The position numbers and the translations under genes are program-made. Below the pieces are notes generated by a model, which searched no databases, was not told where the DNA came from, and worked only from the letters and a program-made list of their open reading frames with translations. A stretch of 64,000 nt of DNA from assembly GCA_964468045.1 (NCBI GenBank), contig CAYXTO010000008.1, positions 1-64,000 of the forward strand, given 5' to 3'. This DNA comes from JAWKXU01 sp964468045. Its GTDB lineage: Bacteria; Pseudomonadota; Alphaproteobacteria; Sphingomonadales; Sphingomonadaceae. Of the stretch, positions 1 through 8,982 are shown in pieces (within the stretch, counting starts at the first letter, position 1; every line of letters begins with the position of its first letter).

Positions 1-199
1 TTAGAGGGCTATAGCGTAAATGTAGCTGTCATCTTCACCCGGCACAGCGCGCCATCTCGCCGAAAGCACGGAAAAATGCGGCGATTCTGACTTCGACCAT
101 TCCTGAAAGAAAGAACTTCGGCTGATTTGGAGACCGTCAAGAGACTGGTGGCTTTGCGGCAGGCAGCGACTGGAGGAGGTCGGGATGGCAAATCCGCTT
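1..199. other. left edge; open frame on minus strand without a start
   Basis: The minus strand is open from about 204 down to a TAA at 1-3, and its C-terminal part (ending ...YIYAIAL) reads like protein. I find no ATG, GTG or TTG in that frame and no ribosome-binding site after the RES gene stop at 200-202. It may be the decayed end of a gene that belongs with the broken RES gene, or chance. No gene is called here. Confidence 0.3.
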
Positions 200-1359
200 T
201 TAAGTCAGGCCGGGTATGGGCATGTCCACGTCCGAGAATGTGTAGTGCAATTGTTCGACCTGTTTCACGGCCGAGGCGGTTTCGTCGAACGCGAACGCCG
301 AAGGATCGAATACGCAGAGATTTCTCCCTGTTCCGACCGAGCTTCGATATGTCACACCTTCGAACCCGCGGCGGATGAGCACGTCCGAGAGAAGCTGCGT
401 GATGGCATAACGGTGCCGTTCCTCCGGAATGACCGGAAAGCCGAGCAGCCAATCGATGTGATAGATGAGGGTGAACAGATCGAGGCGGTCGTCCGATGAC
501 GAGAAGTTCCTGATCGGGAGATCGAAGCGCGCGACCCGGAGGTTCTTCTCGGCGCGGAAGCCGCCGACGGAGATCAGATGTTCCGGATGCGGCCGAATTT
601 CCGCCAGCGCGGTCTCGACCTCGGATGCCAGATACAGAACGGATACGCCTTCCCGGTTCGTGCGGCCCGCCGTTGCCTCGGGCGGCAGGCGTGCGCCGAT
701 CGCTGTTCCCCTATAGGGTGTAGCGATCCGGACGACTTCTCCATGTGGCATCCCGAGGCCGCTCCGGGCGACGCCGATCCGCCCTCGATACCAGAGTGAG
801 TCTTTTGGCACCTCAGATTCGATGTCGGCCTCGATCCTGGTGACGAGTTTTGCCATCGCATCTTCGACAGTGTGGAAGTTTTCCCGCTTTAGCCTGTCCT
901 CGAGCTTCCTCAACGGCGAGACCGTCTCGGGAATCGAGAATTGCTGTAGCTGATCCATATTGAGCTCATCTCCGGCGTAGAGCCGAATGCCCTTATCGGT
1001 ATCGGGGTACATCCCGCCTTCCCATGTGATCCGGTGGATGAAGGCGTCGGCATAATGATCGGACTTTACCATCTCGATGATCGGATTCGGCTCGTCGAGG
1101 AGTATGGTATCAATTGATGTGCCGCCCCAGGCAGGATTATAGTCCTCCTCGCTGAAGTGGAACCGATCAGCGCCCTGATGAGGTTGCGCACCTCCGCGAA
1201 GCGTTCGGGATTGTAGACCTTGGAGATGCTCGAACCGCAGACCCCGCAAACACCATCGGTGAGGTCGCTTTCGACCAAAGCCTTCAACTCGGGATGTTTG
1301 GCGCAGTCCCCGCAAAGGCTTACCGTCTCGGGCCGCCACTCCTCATTGTCTTTCGTCAT
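200..1359 (-). pseudogene. HEPN/RES-type toxin-like gene, frameshifted
   Basis: The start at 1359 is preceded by AAGGAG with good spacing. The first ~67 codons encode a small zinc-ribbon-like segment (CGDCAKH and CGVCGSS) and YNPERFAEVRNLIRALI. The reading frame is lost at about 1175 and resumes one frame over at RFHFSEEDYNPAWGG. It then runs to the stop at 200 through a RES domain containing LWYRGRIG, VLYLASEVETALAEIRP and a C-terminal FEGVTYRSS. One missing base restores a protein of about 386 residues. RES domains degrade NAD+ as toxins in RES-Xre modules; proteins with this N-terminal domain are a HEPN/RES subgroup. I see no Xre-type antitoxin gene beside it. The defect could be a sequencing error, but two more disrupted genes follow directly, so real decay is possible. 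Confidence 0.7.
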
Positions 1360-1722
1360 GGGCGATACTCCTTCGATCATATCAGCGGAAGCATGATCCT
1401 GATCGTGAGGCCGGTTGGGCTTGGTTCGATTGGCACTGGGCGCGATCGGGGTCTCGCGTCAATATCTCTGCATCCTGCGTCTCCAGGGCGCCGTGATCCG
1501 TGTGCGGCATGGCTATTACGAAGCTCCGCCCGTGGCGCTCGCAGCCGGGGAGCCGTCGTCTCCGGCAATCCCTTGCGACGCCGGTTCCCGTTTCCGGGAG
1601 GACCGGTACGGTCCTCCCTCCGCCGGTTGCCCGCCGACCTGGGCGTCGGGCCCTGTCGTGGGGTTGCTGTAGCCCGAGGCAACCCGCCCGCGGCGCCGCT
1701 GTCATCCATATCTTTTGAAAAA
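1360..1722. other. gene-free divergent region upstream of the TonB receptor
   Basis: No convincing ORF is seen on either strand in these 363 bases; the open frames present are Arg/Pro-rich shadows of high GC. It separates the leftward RES gene from the rightward receptor gene and should contain both promoters. It holds a perfect GC-rich inverted repeat at 1596-1618. I see no clear Fur box. Confidence 0.5.
1596..1618. repeat. perfect 10-bp-arm hairpin upstream of receptor gene
   Basis: GGGAGGACCG at 1596-1605 is followed by GTA and then its exact reverse complement CGGTCCTCCC at 1609-1618. It lies 105 bases before the receptor start. There is no T-run, so it is not a typical intrinsic terminator. 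It may be a structured leader element or an operator. Confidence 0.6.
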
Positions 1723-4213
1723 ATGGGGGAACTCCATTGTCTCGTCATATCTTGCCTGGCGGCCGCTTCCAGCTTTCTCGCGCTCGGTTGCGTCGGGTTG
1801 CTGGCCACCGCCGCCCCGGCTTTCGCCCAATCGGAAGGGCCAAAGGAACACGACGACGCTCAGTCCACGCGGCTTGGCGATGTGACGGTCACCGATACTG
1901 CCATCGATGAAGACAGCTACAAGACGGACAAGGCGGATTCGCCGAAGTTCACCGCGCCCTTGGTGGATACACCCCGATCCGCGACCGTGATCCCGGCGCA
2001 GGTCATCCGGGATACGGCGTCCGCTTCGCTGACCGAAGCATTGCGCACCGTTCCGGGCATCACGCTGGGTGCGGGCGAGGGCGGCAATCCGCTGGGTGAC
2101 CGTCCGTTCATCCGTGGCTTCGACAGCCAGGCCAGCACCTATCTGGACGGCGTGCGCGATATTGGGGCGCAAAGCCGCGAGATCTTCGCGGTGGAGCAGA
2201 TCGAAGTCGTCAAGGGTTCGGACAGCTCGATGGGCGGGCGCGGCAGCGCGGGCGGCTCGTTGAACCTCGTTTCCAAGGTTTCTTTATCGGATCGTTTCAT
2301 CGCCGCCAGCGGCAGCCTCGGCACCGATGACTACAAGCGCGCGACCATCGACATCAACCAGCCGCTCGGCGAGCACGTCGGGGTCCGGGTCGCCGCCATG
2401 TGGCACGATCAGGACGTGGCGGGCCGGGATGCCATCTGGTCCGAGCGCTGGGGCGTTGCGCCTTCGATCAAGCTGGGCCTCGACGGCCCGACCAGCCTGA
2501 CGCTCAGCTACTACCATCTGGAGACCGACGAACTGCCGGATTCCGGCATTCCCTATCTCTACACCAGCGCCAATGCCCCCGGCCGGGGGCATCGAGACAG
2601 CTCCTGCGAGGGATTTCACCATGATCGCGGGCACAGATATCAGCCGCCTGCTCGGAGCCTATTATGGCCTCAAGGCCCGCGACTTCCGCAAGACCAATGT
2701 CGATAACGTCACACTGCGGGCACAGCACGAGTTCGAGGGCGGAGTCACGATCCGCAATACGACCCGCTATGGCCACAGCACCCAGGGCTATGTCCGGACC
2801 CAGCCTGACGATCAGCAAGGCAATGTCTATGGCACCAACGCCGCCGATCCGGCGAGGGCCGGCGGCTATGTCTGGCGGCGCACGAATACGCGCTACAGCT
2901 ATGCCGAGGGGATCATCAACCAGACCGACCTGTTCGGCGAGACATCCTTCCTGGTGCTGAAGCACAGTTTCGCCGCCAGCATCGAATTGGCCTGGGAAAA
3001 GGCCGCAAACGGCTCCTATGTCTCCAACGCCGCCACGGGTACCGGGATTGCCGCGGGTTCTTCGCAAAACCCACGCTGCAGCACCGTCATGCTGGCACGG
3101 TACAACTGCACGACGGTCGCCAACCCCGATCCGAACGATCCGTGGGTCAGCTATGCCAGCGATACGTCGACCGTGCTTGCCACGATCGAACGCGGCCTTC
3201 CCAAGACATGGACGCGTTCGAAGGTGGACAGCATCGGTTTCTCGTTCTTCGACACGATCACCATCACCGACAATCTGCTGATCAACCTCGGCGGGCGTTA
3301 CGATCGCTACGAGACGAAGGTCAGCCCGGGCCTGGCGGCGACCTCCACCGCCGAGCGCAGCTGGATCTCGCGCAAGGACGATTTGTGGAACTACCAGGCC
3401 GGCATCATCTTCAAGCCCACGCGTGCCAGCAGCATCTATGTCTCGACCTCCAGTTCCGCCACGCCGCCCGGCTCGTTCCTGGCGCAGGGTTCCGAAGGCA
3501 ATGGCCTGAACACCTCGTCCCAGGCCCTGACCGAGGCGCTCAAGATCGAGAAGACCAGGTCCTAAGAAATCGGGGCCAAGGCGAACCTGTTCGACGACAG
3601 CCTGACGCTGACCTTCGCGGCCTTCGAAACGAAGACCAAGAACGCCCGCGCCAGGGCGGAGAACGGGGTTGTCGCCTTTATCGGCGAACGGCGCATCCGG
3701 GGTTTCGAATTCGGCTTCAACGGCAATATCACGCCGGAATGGAACGTCTTCGGCGGCTATACCTACATGGCTGCCAAGATCGTTGCTGGCGGCATCACCA
3801 CCACGACCATCAGCGGTGTCGCCTATTACGGTCCGCCGGTGAACACGGGCAAGCCGTTCCCCAACACGCCGAAGCACAGCTTCACGGCTTTCACCAACTA
3901 CGCCGTGACACCGGAACTCACGATCGGCGGCGGCGCGATCTACATGAGCAAGGTCTATGGCGGCTTCCAGGACAAGGGTGCCCGTACCGTGTCCAACGGC
4001 GTTCTGGTCATTCCACCCGCGCTTGGCCGCATGGTGCCGAGCTACTGGCGGTTCGATGCCAACGCATCCTTCAAGATCAATGATGCCGTGCAGATCCAGG
4101 CCAATGTTCAGAACGTTTTCAACAAGCTGTACTACGACAAGGCCTATACCGTGCATTATGCCAGCCAGGCACCGGGCAGGACGGCGATTCTGACCCTTAA
4201 CGTCAAATATTGA
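1723..4213 (+). pseudogene. TonB-dependent catecholate-siderophore receptor (Fiu-like), disrupted twice
   Basis: This is an outer-membrane receptor that would import ferric siderophore using TonB energy. A signal peptide (ending APAFAQ) is followed by the plug, with PRSATVIPAQVIRDT, EALRTVPGI, RGFDS and VEQIEVVKG, then a beta-barrel ending in TAILTLNVKY with no terminal aromatic beyond Tyr. The coding frame breaks inside a palindrome at about 2573-2592 and continues one frame over (GGIETAPARDF...). The second frame meets an in-frame TAA at 3563-3565, after EKTRS, and then resumes at EIGAKANLFDD without a shift. In related receptors a Tyr sits between TRS and EIGAK, so this looks like a Tyr-to-stop substitution. 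The repaired product would be about 830 residues. The following Sel1-repeat gene is a common partner of Fiu-type receptors and is also frameshifted. Non-functional as read. Confidence 0.85.
2573..2592. repeat. perfect 20-bp palindrome at the receptor frameshift
   Basis: The sequence ATGCCCCC-GGCC-GGGGGCAT is self-complementary over all 20 bases and lies exactly where the receptor reading frame changes. GC-rich palindromes with C5/G5 runs promote slippage in replication and in sequencing, so it could be cause or artefact of the frameshift. Confidence 0.8.
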
Positions 4214-4266
4214 CTGACAGAGAGCCGCCTGTTCCAAGGGGCCGGCGGCTTCGCTGAACGAACGGC

Positions 4267-5021
4267 ATGACCAGCATCGCGGAATTGAATGCGCTCGACC
4301 GGGAGACGATCGAGGCGGCCCTGTCCGGGCCGCCCTCGCAGCAGGCCTCCTTCGTTCGGTCCACGGCTCGGGCGGGCGTTGCCGAAGCGCAACTCGTGCT
4401 GGGCCAGATGCTGCTCGATGGCCACGGGGTGGAACGTGATCCCGTCGAAGCCCTGCAATGGTTCCTCGAAGCGTCGAAGCAGGACCACGCCATGGCGATC
4501 AACATGGTGGGCCGGTGCTATGAGAATGGCTGGGGCATCGCTGCGGACAGCGCGCGCGCCGCGCAATGGTATCGCGCTGCGGGGGACAGGGACCTCGACT
4601 GGGGGATGTACAACCTCGCGACCTTGCTGGCGCTGGGGGAGGCAGGGAGACCGATCACGAAGCCACCCTGGAACTGTTCCGCAAGGCTGCGGCGCTCGGC
4701 CACGTCAAATCGATCAACATGATCGGCGGCTTCTGCGAAGATGGCTGGGGTGTCGAGCGCGATATGGAAGTGGCGAAGGATCATTATCGCCGCGCGGCCG
4801 AAGGCGGCGATTTCCGTGGGATGTTCAACCATGCCCGCATGCTGATCGACGCCGGCAACCTGGATCAGGCTTTGGATTGGTTGCGCCGTTTGCCCCATTG
4901 CGCCACGCCCACCTTCCTCGCCAAGGCGCGCAAATGGCTTGAGGTCCACCCGGAAGCGAACGTCCGCCAGATCGCAAGCGAATATCCGGATGCAGGTTCG
5001 GATAACGCTGGCACCCCATAA
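4267..5021 (+). pseudogene. Sel1-repeat protein, frameshifted
   Basis: The gene encodes tandem Sel1/TPR-like repeats, for example AEAQLVLGQMLLDGHGVERD, AINMVGRCYENGWGIAAD and SINMIGGFCEDGWGVERD, which are helical-pair scaffolds for protein contacts. No signal peptide is seen. The frame breaks at about 4640 inside GGGGGAGGCAGGG: the first frame reads LLALGEAGRP and the second resumes at RETDHEATLELF. One additional G would restore a protein of about 251 residues that ends SDNAGTP. It begins 53 bases after the receptor gene, so the two were probably one transcript. In many proteobacteria such a protein follows a Fiu-type receptor and precedes a PiuC-type dioxygenase; no dioxygenase gene is seen here. 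Confidence 0.8.
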
Positions 5022-5223
5022 ATTGAGGGCCCTCTATGACCAGGAGGGTTCGCGGTGCGTCCCGAAGCGACAGGGGGCCGGCATTCATCCGTCCCTTCCG
5101 TGAACCCCCGCCCTGGCCAGAGGCGGGTCCGCCGAGCCGGTCATCTGCCGTTCCTTCTGCACTCTGACGGAACGATCCCCGCAACCGGGAGTCTGCATTT
5201 TACCAAGGCTTACGGAGGCAGCC
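5022..5223 (+). promoter_or_regulatory. leader region of the permease operon, with two stem-loops
   Basis: This 202-base segment precedes the coupled small ORF. CCCGCC at 5107-5112 pairs with GGCGGG at 5122-5127 around a 9-base loop, and CGTTCC at 5149-5154 pairs with GGAACG at 5169-5174. I do not recognise a known riboswitch family. The stems could be an attenuator or only GC-rich chance structure. Confidence 0.35.
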
Positions 5224-5292
5224 ATGCAGCCAATACGGCCGAGCCTGATCGCGGCTCGCCTCTCGCAATCCGGCGCGCATCGGACCATTTGA
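5224..5292 (+). CDS. 22-aa upstream ORF, TGATG-coupled to the permease
   Basis: The ATG at 5224 follows a strong ACGGAGG ribosome-binding site by six bases. The 22-codon frame starts MQPIRPSLIAARLS and ends at TGA 5290-5292, whose A is the first base of the permease ATG. The permease has no other good ribosome-binding site, so ribosomes finishing this ORF may re-initiate on it. It has no run of a single amino acid that would suggest classical attenuation. It could be a leader peptide or merely a translational enhancer. Confidence 0.5.
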   Translation: MQPIRPSLIAARLSQSGAHRTI

Positions 5293-6638
5293 TGCACCGA
5301 GCCCGGGACCCCCAAGTCGCCGCGCCGGAAGGCCCGAAGCCGACGATCGGCGCACGGCATGCCGTGGCCCTGTGCGTGGGGGTGGTGATCGGTGCGGGTA
5401 TCTTCCGGGCCCCCGCGATGGTTGCCGGGGCTTCGCCGAGCGAGGCGATGTTCCTGACGATCTGGCTGGTGGGCGGGCTGCTCTCGATTCTCGGGGCGCT
5501 GTGCTATGCCGAGTTGGCCTCGGCCTATCCGAGCGCCGGCGGCGATTATCATTTCCTCGAACGCGCCTATGGGCGGCGTGTCGCCTTCCTCTATGGCTGG
5601 GCCCGTCTCACGGTGATCCAGACCGGATCGCTCGCACTGCTGGCCTATATCTTCGGGGATTATCTCGCCGCGCTGTGGCCGCTCGGGGCTTATGGCAGCC
5701 CGATCTATGCCGGAGCGCTAGTTGCCGCGCTAACCGCGCTCAACTGGCTCGGCATCCGCCATGGCGCCGGCGCCCAGTTCTGGCTGACCTGCGTCGAGGT
5801 GCTGGGAATCGCGCTGGTGATTGTCGCGGGCCTGTTGATCGCACCCGCAGCGGAACCGCTGGCGCCGGGCGAGCGCGAGGGTGCGCTCGGTCTCGTCCTT
5901 GTCTTCGTGCTGCTTACCTACGGCGGCTGGAGCGAGGTGGTCTATGTCTCGGCCGAGCTCAGGGACGCGCGGCGACGCATCGCACCGGTGCTGATCGCCA
6001 GCCTTTCGATCGTCACCCTGCTCTACATGCTGGTCAACTGGGCCTATCTCCGGGCGCTTGGCCTCGATGGCATTGCCGGATCGCAGGCGGTGGCAGCGGA
6101 TGTGATGGCGCGCGCCTTCGGGCCGGCTGGCACCGCCGCGATCAGCCTGATGGTGGCGATCGCCGCGCTCACCTCGGCCAACGCCACCGCGCTCACCGGT
6201 GCGCGGACCACCTATGCCCTCGGCCGCGATTTCCCACGGCTGCGCTGGCTCGGGCAATGGGACGCCGGGCGCGAGACTCCCGGGCGTGCGCTGCTGGTCC
6301 AGGGCGGGATCGCCCTGTTGCTGGTGATCGGCGCGGCATTCGGCCGCGACGAATTCAGTTCGGTCGTCGAATATACCGCCCCGGTCTTCTGGTTCTTCCT
6401 GTTGCTCGTTGGCATTGCGCTGTTCGTGCTTCGCCGCGCGCCGAAACCCGCGGGCGGCTTCCGCACACCGCTTTATCCGCTCGTGCCGGCGCTCTTCTGC
6501 GCGACGAGCGGATACCTTCTCTATTCGAGCATTGCCTATACGGGGCCGAGCGCGCTGGTCGGGGTGGCGGTGCTCGGCGTCGGCGCCTTGCTGCTCGATT
6601 TCCTAAGCAAGCCACCAGCCCAGGAGAAACGAGAATGA
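5292..6638 (+). CDS. amino acid permease, APC superfamily
   Basis: This is a 448-aa inner-membrane transporter, probably of amino acids or related amines by proton symport or antiport. The N-terminal GPKPTIGARHAVALCVGVVIGAGIFRAPA carries the TM1 glycine motif (GVVIGAGIF) typical of APC carriers, followed by ELASAYPSAGGDYHFL. Around twelve hydrophobic segments are visible. The ATG at 5292 is chosen because it overlaps the stop of a small ORF with a strong ribosome-binding site; a longer frame from 5055 lacks protein-like sequence upstream. Its stop overlaps the next gene start (ATGA), so it is co-translated with the exported methyltransferase-like protein. The substrate cannot be told from sequence alone. 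Confidence 0.85.
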   Translation: MHRARDPQVAAPEGPKPTIGARHAVALCVGVVIGAGIFRAPAMVAGASPSEAMFLTIWLVGGLLSILGALCYAELASAYPSAGGDYHFLERAYGRRVAFLYGWARLTVIQTGSLALLAYIFGDYLAALWPLGAYGSPIYAGALVAALTALNWLGIRHGAGAQFWLTCVEVLGIALVIVAGLLIAPAAEPLAPGEREGALGLVLVFVLLTYGGWSEVVYVSAELRDARRRIAPVLIASLSIVTLLYMLVNWAYLRALGLDGIAGSQAVAADVMARAFGPAGTAAISLMVAIAALTSANATALTGARTTYALGRDFPRLRWLGQWDAGRETPGRALLVQGGIALLLVIGAAFGRDEFSSVVEYTAPVFWFFLLLVGIALFVLRRAPKPAGGFRTPLYPLVPALFCATSGYLLYSSIAYTGPSALVGVAVLGVGALLLDFLSKPPAQEKRE

Positions 6639-7183
6639 AGATCCTGTTTCCAGTCATCGTCCTGCTCAGTCTAGCCACTCCGGCTTGTGCCGAGGAGCCA
6701 TCGCATGCCCAATCCGAAAGCAGCGCGCCCGACGTGATCTATGTGCCCACGCCGGAGCCGGTAGTGGCCGGCATGCTTGCGCTGGCGAAGGTAGGACCAG
6801 GGGACGTGCTCTACGATCTGGGTTCGGGCGACGGGCGCATTCCGATCACTGCCGCCCAGCGGCATGGAATCCGCGCGGTCGGCATCGACATCGATCCCCA
6901 GCGCATCGCCGAGGCCCGCGCCAATGCCAAAGCGGCCAAGGTGCAGAATCTGGTGACCTTCCGTCAGGCCGATCTCTTCACCAGCGACATCAGCGAGGCG
7001 AGCGTGGTGACGCTCTATCTGCTCGACTCGCTCAATCAGAAGCTCCAGCCCAAGCTGCTTGCAGAGCTCAAGCCCGGCACCCGCATCGTGAGTCATGCGT
7101 TCGGGATGGGCGACTGGGAACCCGAGGCCCAGCAGGATATCGATGGCAGGATGATCTATCTCTGGACGGTTCCCAAGCCGTAA
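6635..7183 (+). CDS. exported class I SAM-methyltransferase-fold protein
   Basis: The protein is 182 aa. A clear Sec signal peptide (MKILFPVIVLLSLATPACA, cleavage after ACA) precedes a small Rossmann methyltransferase core: VLYDLGSGDGRIPI (motif I, SAM-binding glycines), VGIDIDPQR (acidic end of beta 2), FRQADLF and VVTLYLLDSLNQKL. Cytoplasmic relatives use S-adenosylmethionine, which is not normally available in the periplasm, so either the leader is retained as a membrane anchor or the domain has another job. The start overlaps the permease stop by four bases, so the two proteins are probably functionally linked. Substrate unknown. Confidence 0.75.
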   Translation: MKILFPVIVLLSLATPACAEEPSHAQSESSAPDVIYVPTPEPVVAGMLALAKVGPGDVLYDLGSGDGRIPITAAQRHGIRAVGIDIDPQRIAEARANAKAAKVQNLVTFRQADLFTSDISEASVVTLYLLDSLNQKLQPKLLAELKPGTRIVSHAFGMGDWEPEAQQDIDGRMIYLWTVPKP

Positions 7184-7224
7184 GAGATCGACCGACGCGG
7201 GCGGCGGTAAAGGCGACCCTCTTT

Positions 7225-7533
7225 CTACCTCGGTTTAGCCTTGTCATCCATTTTCTCTTCGCCCGCATAGGCGTCCATGTCGATTTTGCCGGACCGTTTC
7301 ATATCCTTCATCTTGTCGACGAGATCAGGAACATCGCGAGGCACCAGATCCGCTGGATTTCCCTTTCCACCCGGCTCACTGTCCTCGCTCGGATCACCGG
7401 ATCTTGCCAAGGCATCCTGGGCCACGTCCTGGGCCTGGGTGCCGTCTTCATTCTGCTCGGAATTCTGGGTATCGGGATCATTGAAATCCTTATGAACCCG
7501 GGAATCGTTCCCTTCGCTTCGCCTGTCGTCCAT
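7225..7533 (-). CDS. small acidic hypothetical protein
   Basis: This 102-aa protein is very hydrophilic and rich in Asp, Glu, Lys, Gln and Gly, and is probably disordered over most of its length. Its C-terminal part has a short helix-like stretch, VPDLVDKMKDMKRSGKIDMDAYAG. The strong ribosome-binding site AGAGGAG before ATG 7533 supports it being translated. It is convergent with the methyltransferase gene. Such proteins are often stress-related, but I see no motif that gives a function. Confidence 0.6.
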   Translation of the reverse strand: MDDRRSEGNDSRVHKDFNDPDTQNSEQNEDGTQAQDVAQDALARSGDPSEDSEPGGKGNPADLVPRDVPDLVDKMKDMKRSGKIDMDAYAGEEKMDDKAKPR

Positions 7534-7773
7534 CGCTGGTATCTCCTCTGGATCTGGCCCTCGCTCTTCAACGACGCCAGGATGGGCTGGATGTTCCGGC
7601 GCCTCCCCTGATCCGGCGACATTTGCGATGATCCGGGCTTATTCCGCCAGAGTGGTCGGGATGGCCTCAAAAATTGCGCCGCCGATGGGCCCCCTCCCCA
7701 TCGCGGCTATCACGCCACGGGCGGCGTTCTCGGGAAAGATTCCCGTCAGTGGTGCAGTTTTCTGCCGGTGGCG

Positions 7774-8757
7774 TCAGTCGGTGCCGATCAGCACCACGCA
7801 TTTGCCGCGAACCTTGCGGCTGCGCAGATCCCTGAAGGCCTGAAGCGCATCGTCAAAGGGGAAGCGGTTGGCTTTCTGCGGGCGGATCCTTCCCATCTTC
7901 GCCCATGCGAGCATCGTCGCAAAATCGGCCCAGCCCTGCTCCCCGGTCTGCTCGATGGCGAGCCGCGCCTCGACCCCGATGACCGAGATCATCTTGACCA
8001 GCGCGACATTGGTGCGCAGCGTGGCCGGCCGGCCCGAGGTGAACCCGACGACCAGAATCCGCCCGCCCGGCGCGATCGCCTTCATCGCCTGGTCGAACAG
8101 ATCGCCGCCCACCGGGTCGAAATAGACATCCGCCCCGCGCCCGCCGGTGAATTCGCGCACCTGCCCGGACACGCTGGCCTGGCGGTAGTCAATCGCGAGA
8201 TCCGCCCCCATGGCCTTGAGATAGCCGGCGTCGCTGCCCACCGCGATCACCCGCGCGCCCAGCGCCCGCCCGACATCCATCGCCGCGCAGCCGACCCCGC
8301 CGGTCGCGCCGAACACCACCAGGGTCTCGCCCTCCTGTAGCTGCGCGCGGCGGACGAGCGCGTTGAACGCGGTCCAGTGGTTCATCAGGAAGCCGGCCGC
8401 GTCCACCAGGTCGATCTCGTCGCCGACGGGGTGCACGAACCGTTCCGGCAGCACGCAATATTCCGCCAGCCCGCCGCCGGCGAGCGACACGGAAAAGGCC
8501 GCCACCCGGTCGCCCGGCCGCAGACGCGTGACGCCGGGGCCGCAGGCGTCGACAATCCCCGACATCTCGCTGCTGGGGATGTAGGGCAAGGGCGGCAGCT
8601 TCTGATAGCCGCCTTCCAGCACCAGCGTTTCCCCGAAGGCGAGGCCCGCCGCGCGCACGCGGATCCTGACTTCTCCCGCGCCCGGCTGCGGAAGCGGAAT
8701 CTCTTTCTGCACCAGTTCGAACGGATCGGCGAACCGTTCACACAGCCATGCCTTCAT
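7774..8757 (-). CDS. zinc-free quinone oxidoreductase, MDR superfamily
   Basis: A 327-aa NADPH-dependent oxidoreductase of the medium-chain dehydrogenase/reductase superfamily, cytoplasmic. The GroES-like N-terminus (EVRIRVRAAGLAFGETLVLEGGYQ) has none of the cysteine clusters of zinc alcohol dehydrogenases. The Rossmann motif GATGGVGCAAMDVGRALGA follows at about residue 138. The order VYFDPVGG and GRILVVGFTSG is typical of NADPH:quinone reductases such as QorA. The start MKAWLCERF at 8757 is preferred over an in-frame Met 13 codons upstream. It lies 225 bases downstream of the luciferase-like monooxygenase gene and is probably co-transcribed, so it may reduce an enone or quinone product of that step. 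Confidence 0.85.
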   Translation of the reverse strand: MKAWLCERFADPFELVQKEIPLPQPGAGEVRIRVRAAGLAFGETLVLEGGYQKLPPLPYIPSSEMSGIVDACGPGVTRLRPGDRVAAFSVSLAGGGLAEYCVLPERFVHPVGDEIDLVDAAGFLMNHWTAFNALVRRAQLQEGETLVVFGATGGVGCAAMDVGRALGARVIAVGSDAGYLKAMGADLAIDYRQASVSGQVREFTGGRGADVYFDPVGGDLFDQAMKAIAPGGRILVVGFTSGRPATLRTNVALVKMISVIGVEARLAIEQTGEQGWADFATMLAWAKMGRIRPQKANRFPFDDALQAFRDLRSRKVRGKCVVLIGTD

Positions 8758-8770
8758 GGATGATCGGGCC

Positions 8771-8893
8771 TCAAGAACGCCATTGAACTTCCGCATCCCA
8801 TAATCGATTCAGCACGTTGTGAAAGGCGGCATTGCCGGGGAGCATGTCCGGCTTCGGCAAATCCTTGCGCGGTGGCCGGACTTGTCGAAGCAT
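8771..8893 (-). other. possible 40-aa ORF between monooxygenase and reductase
   Basis: The 225-base gap has an ATG-started frame from 8893 to a TGA at 8771-8773 with a protein-like C-terminus (MLPGNAAFHNVLNRLWDAEV). A second frame (ATG 8900) runs through to a TGA that overlaps the reductase ATG. Neither has a strong ribosome-binding site. This may be a small coupled gene or the remnant of a deleted one. Confidence 0.25.
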
Positions 8894-8982
8894 CGGACAT
8901 GGCTCCCGATCCCTTGTGCACTCGCCGCGGCCGGGAGGAAGGGGGCGGCGGCCAGGCCGGTCCAGGGCTGGGAAGGCTTGCT

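Noticed and set aside
200..1359. a RES-Xre toxin-antitoxin pair
   Set aside because: No Xre-type helix-turn-helix gene is visible beside the RES gene, and its N-terminal domain differs from simple RES toxins.
2504..4237. 577-aa ORF on the minus strand over the TonB receptor
   Set aside because: It is the antisense shadow of the receptor; composition is Arg/Gly/Ala-rich with no motif or ribosome-binding site.
5022..5223. a known riboswitch before the permease
   Set aside because: The stem-loops do not match any class I can recognise, so only a leader is reported.
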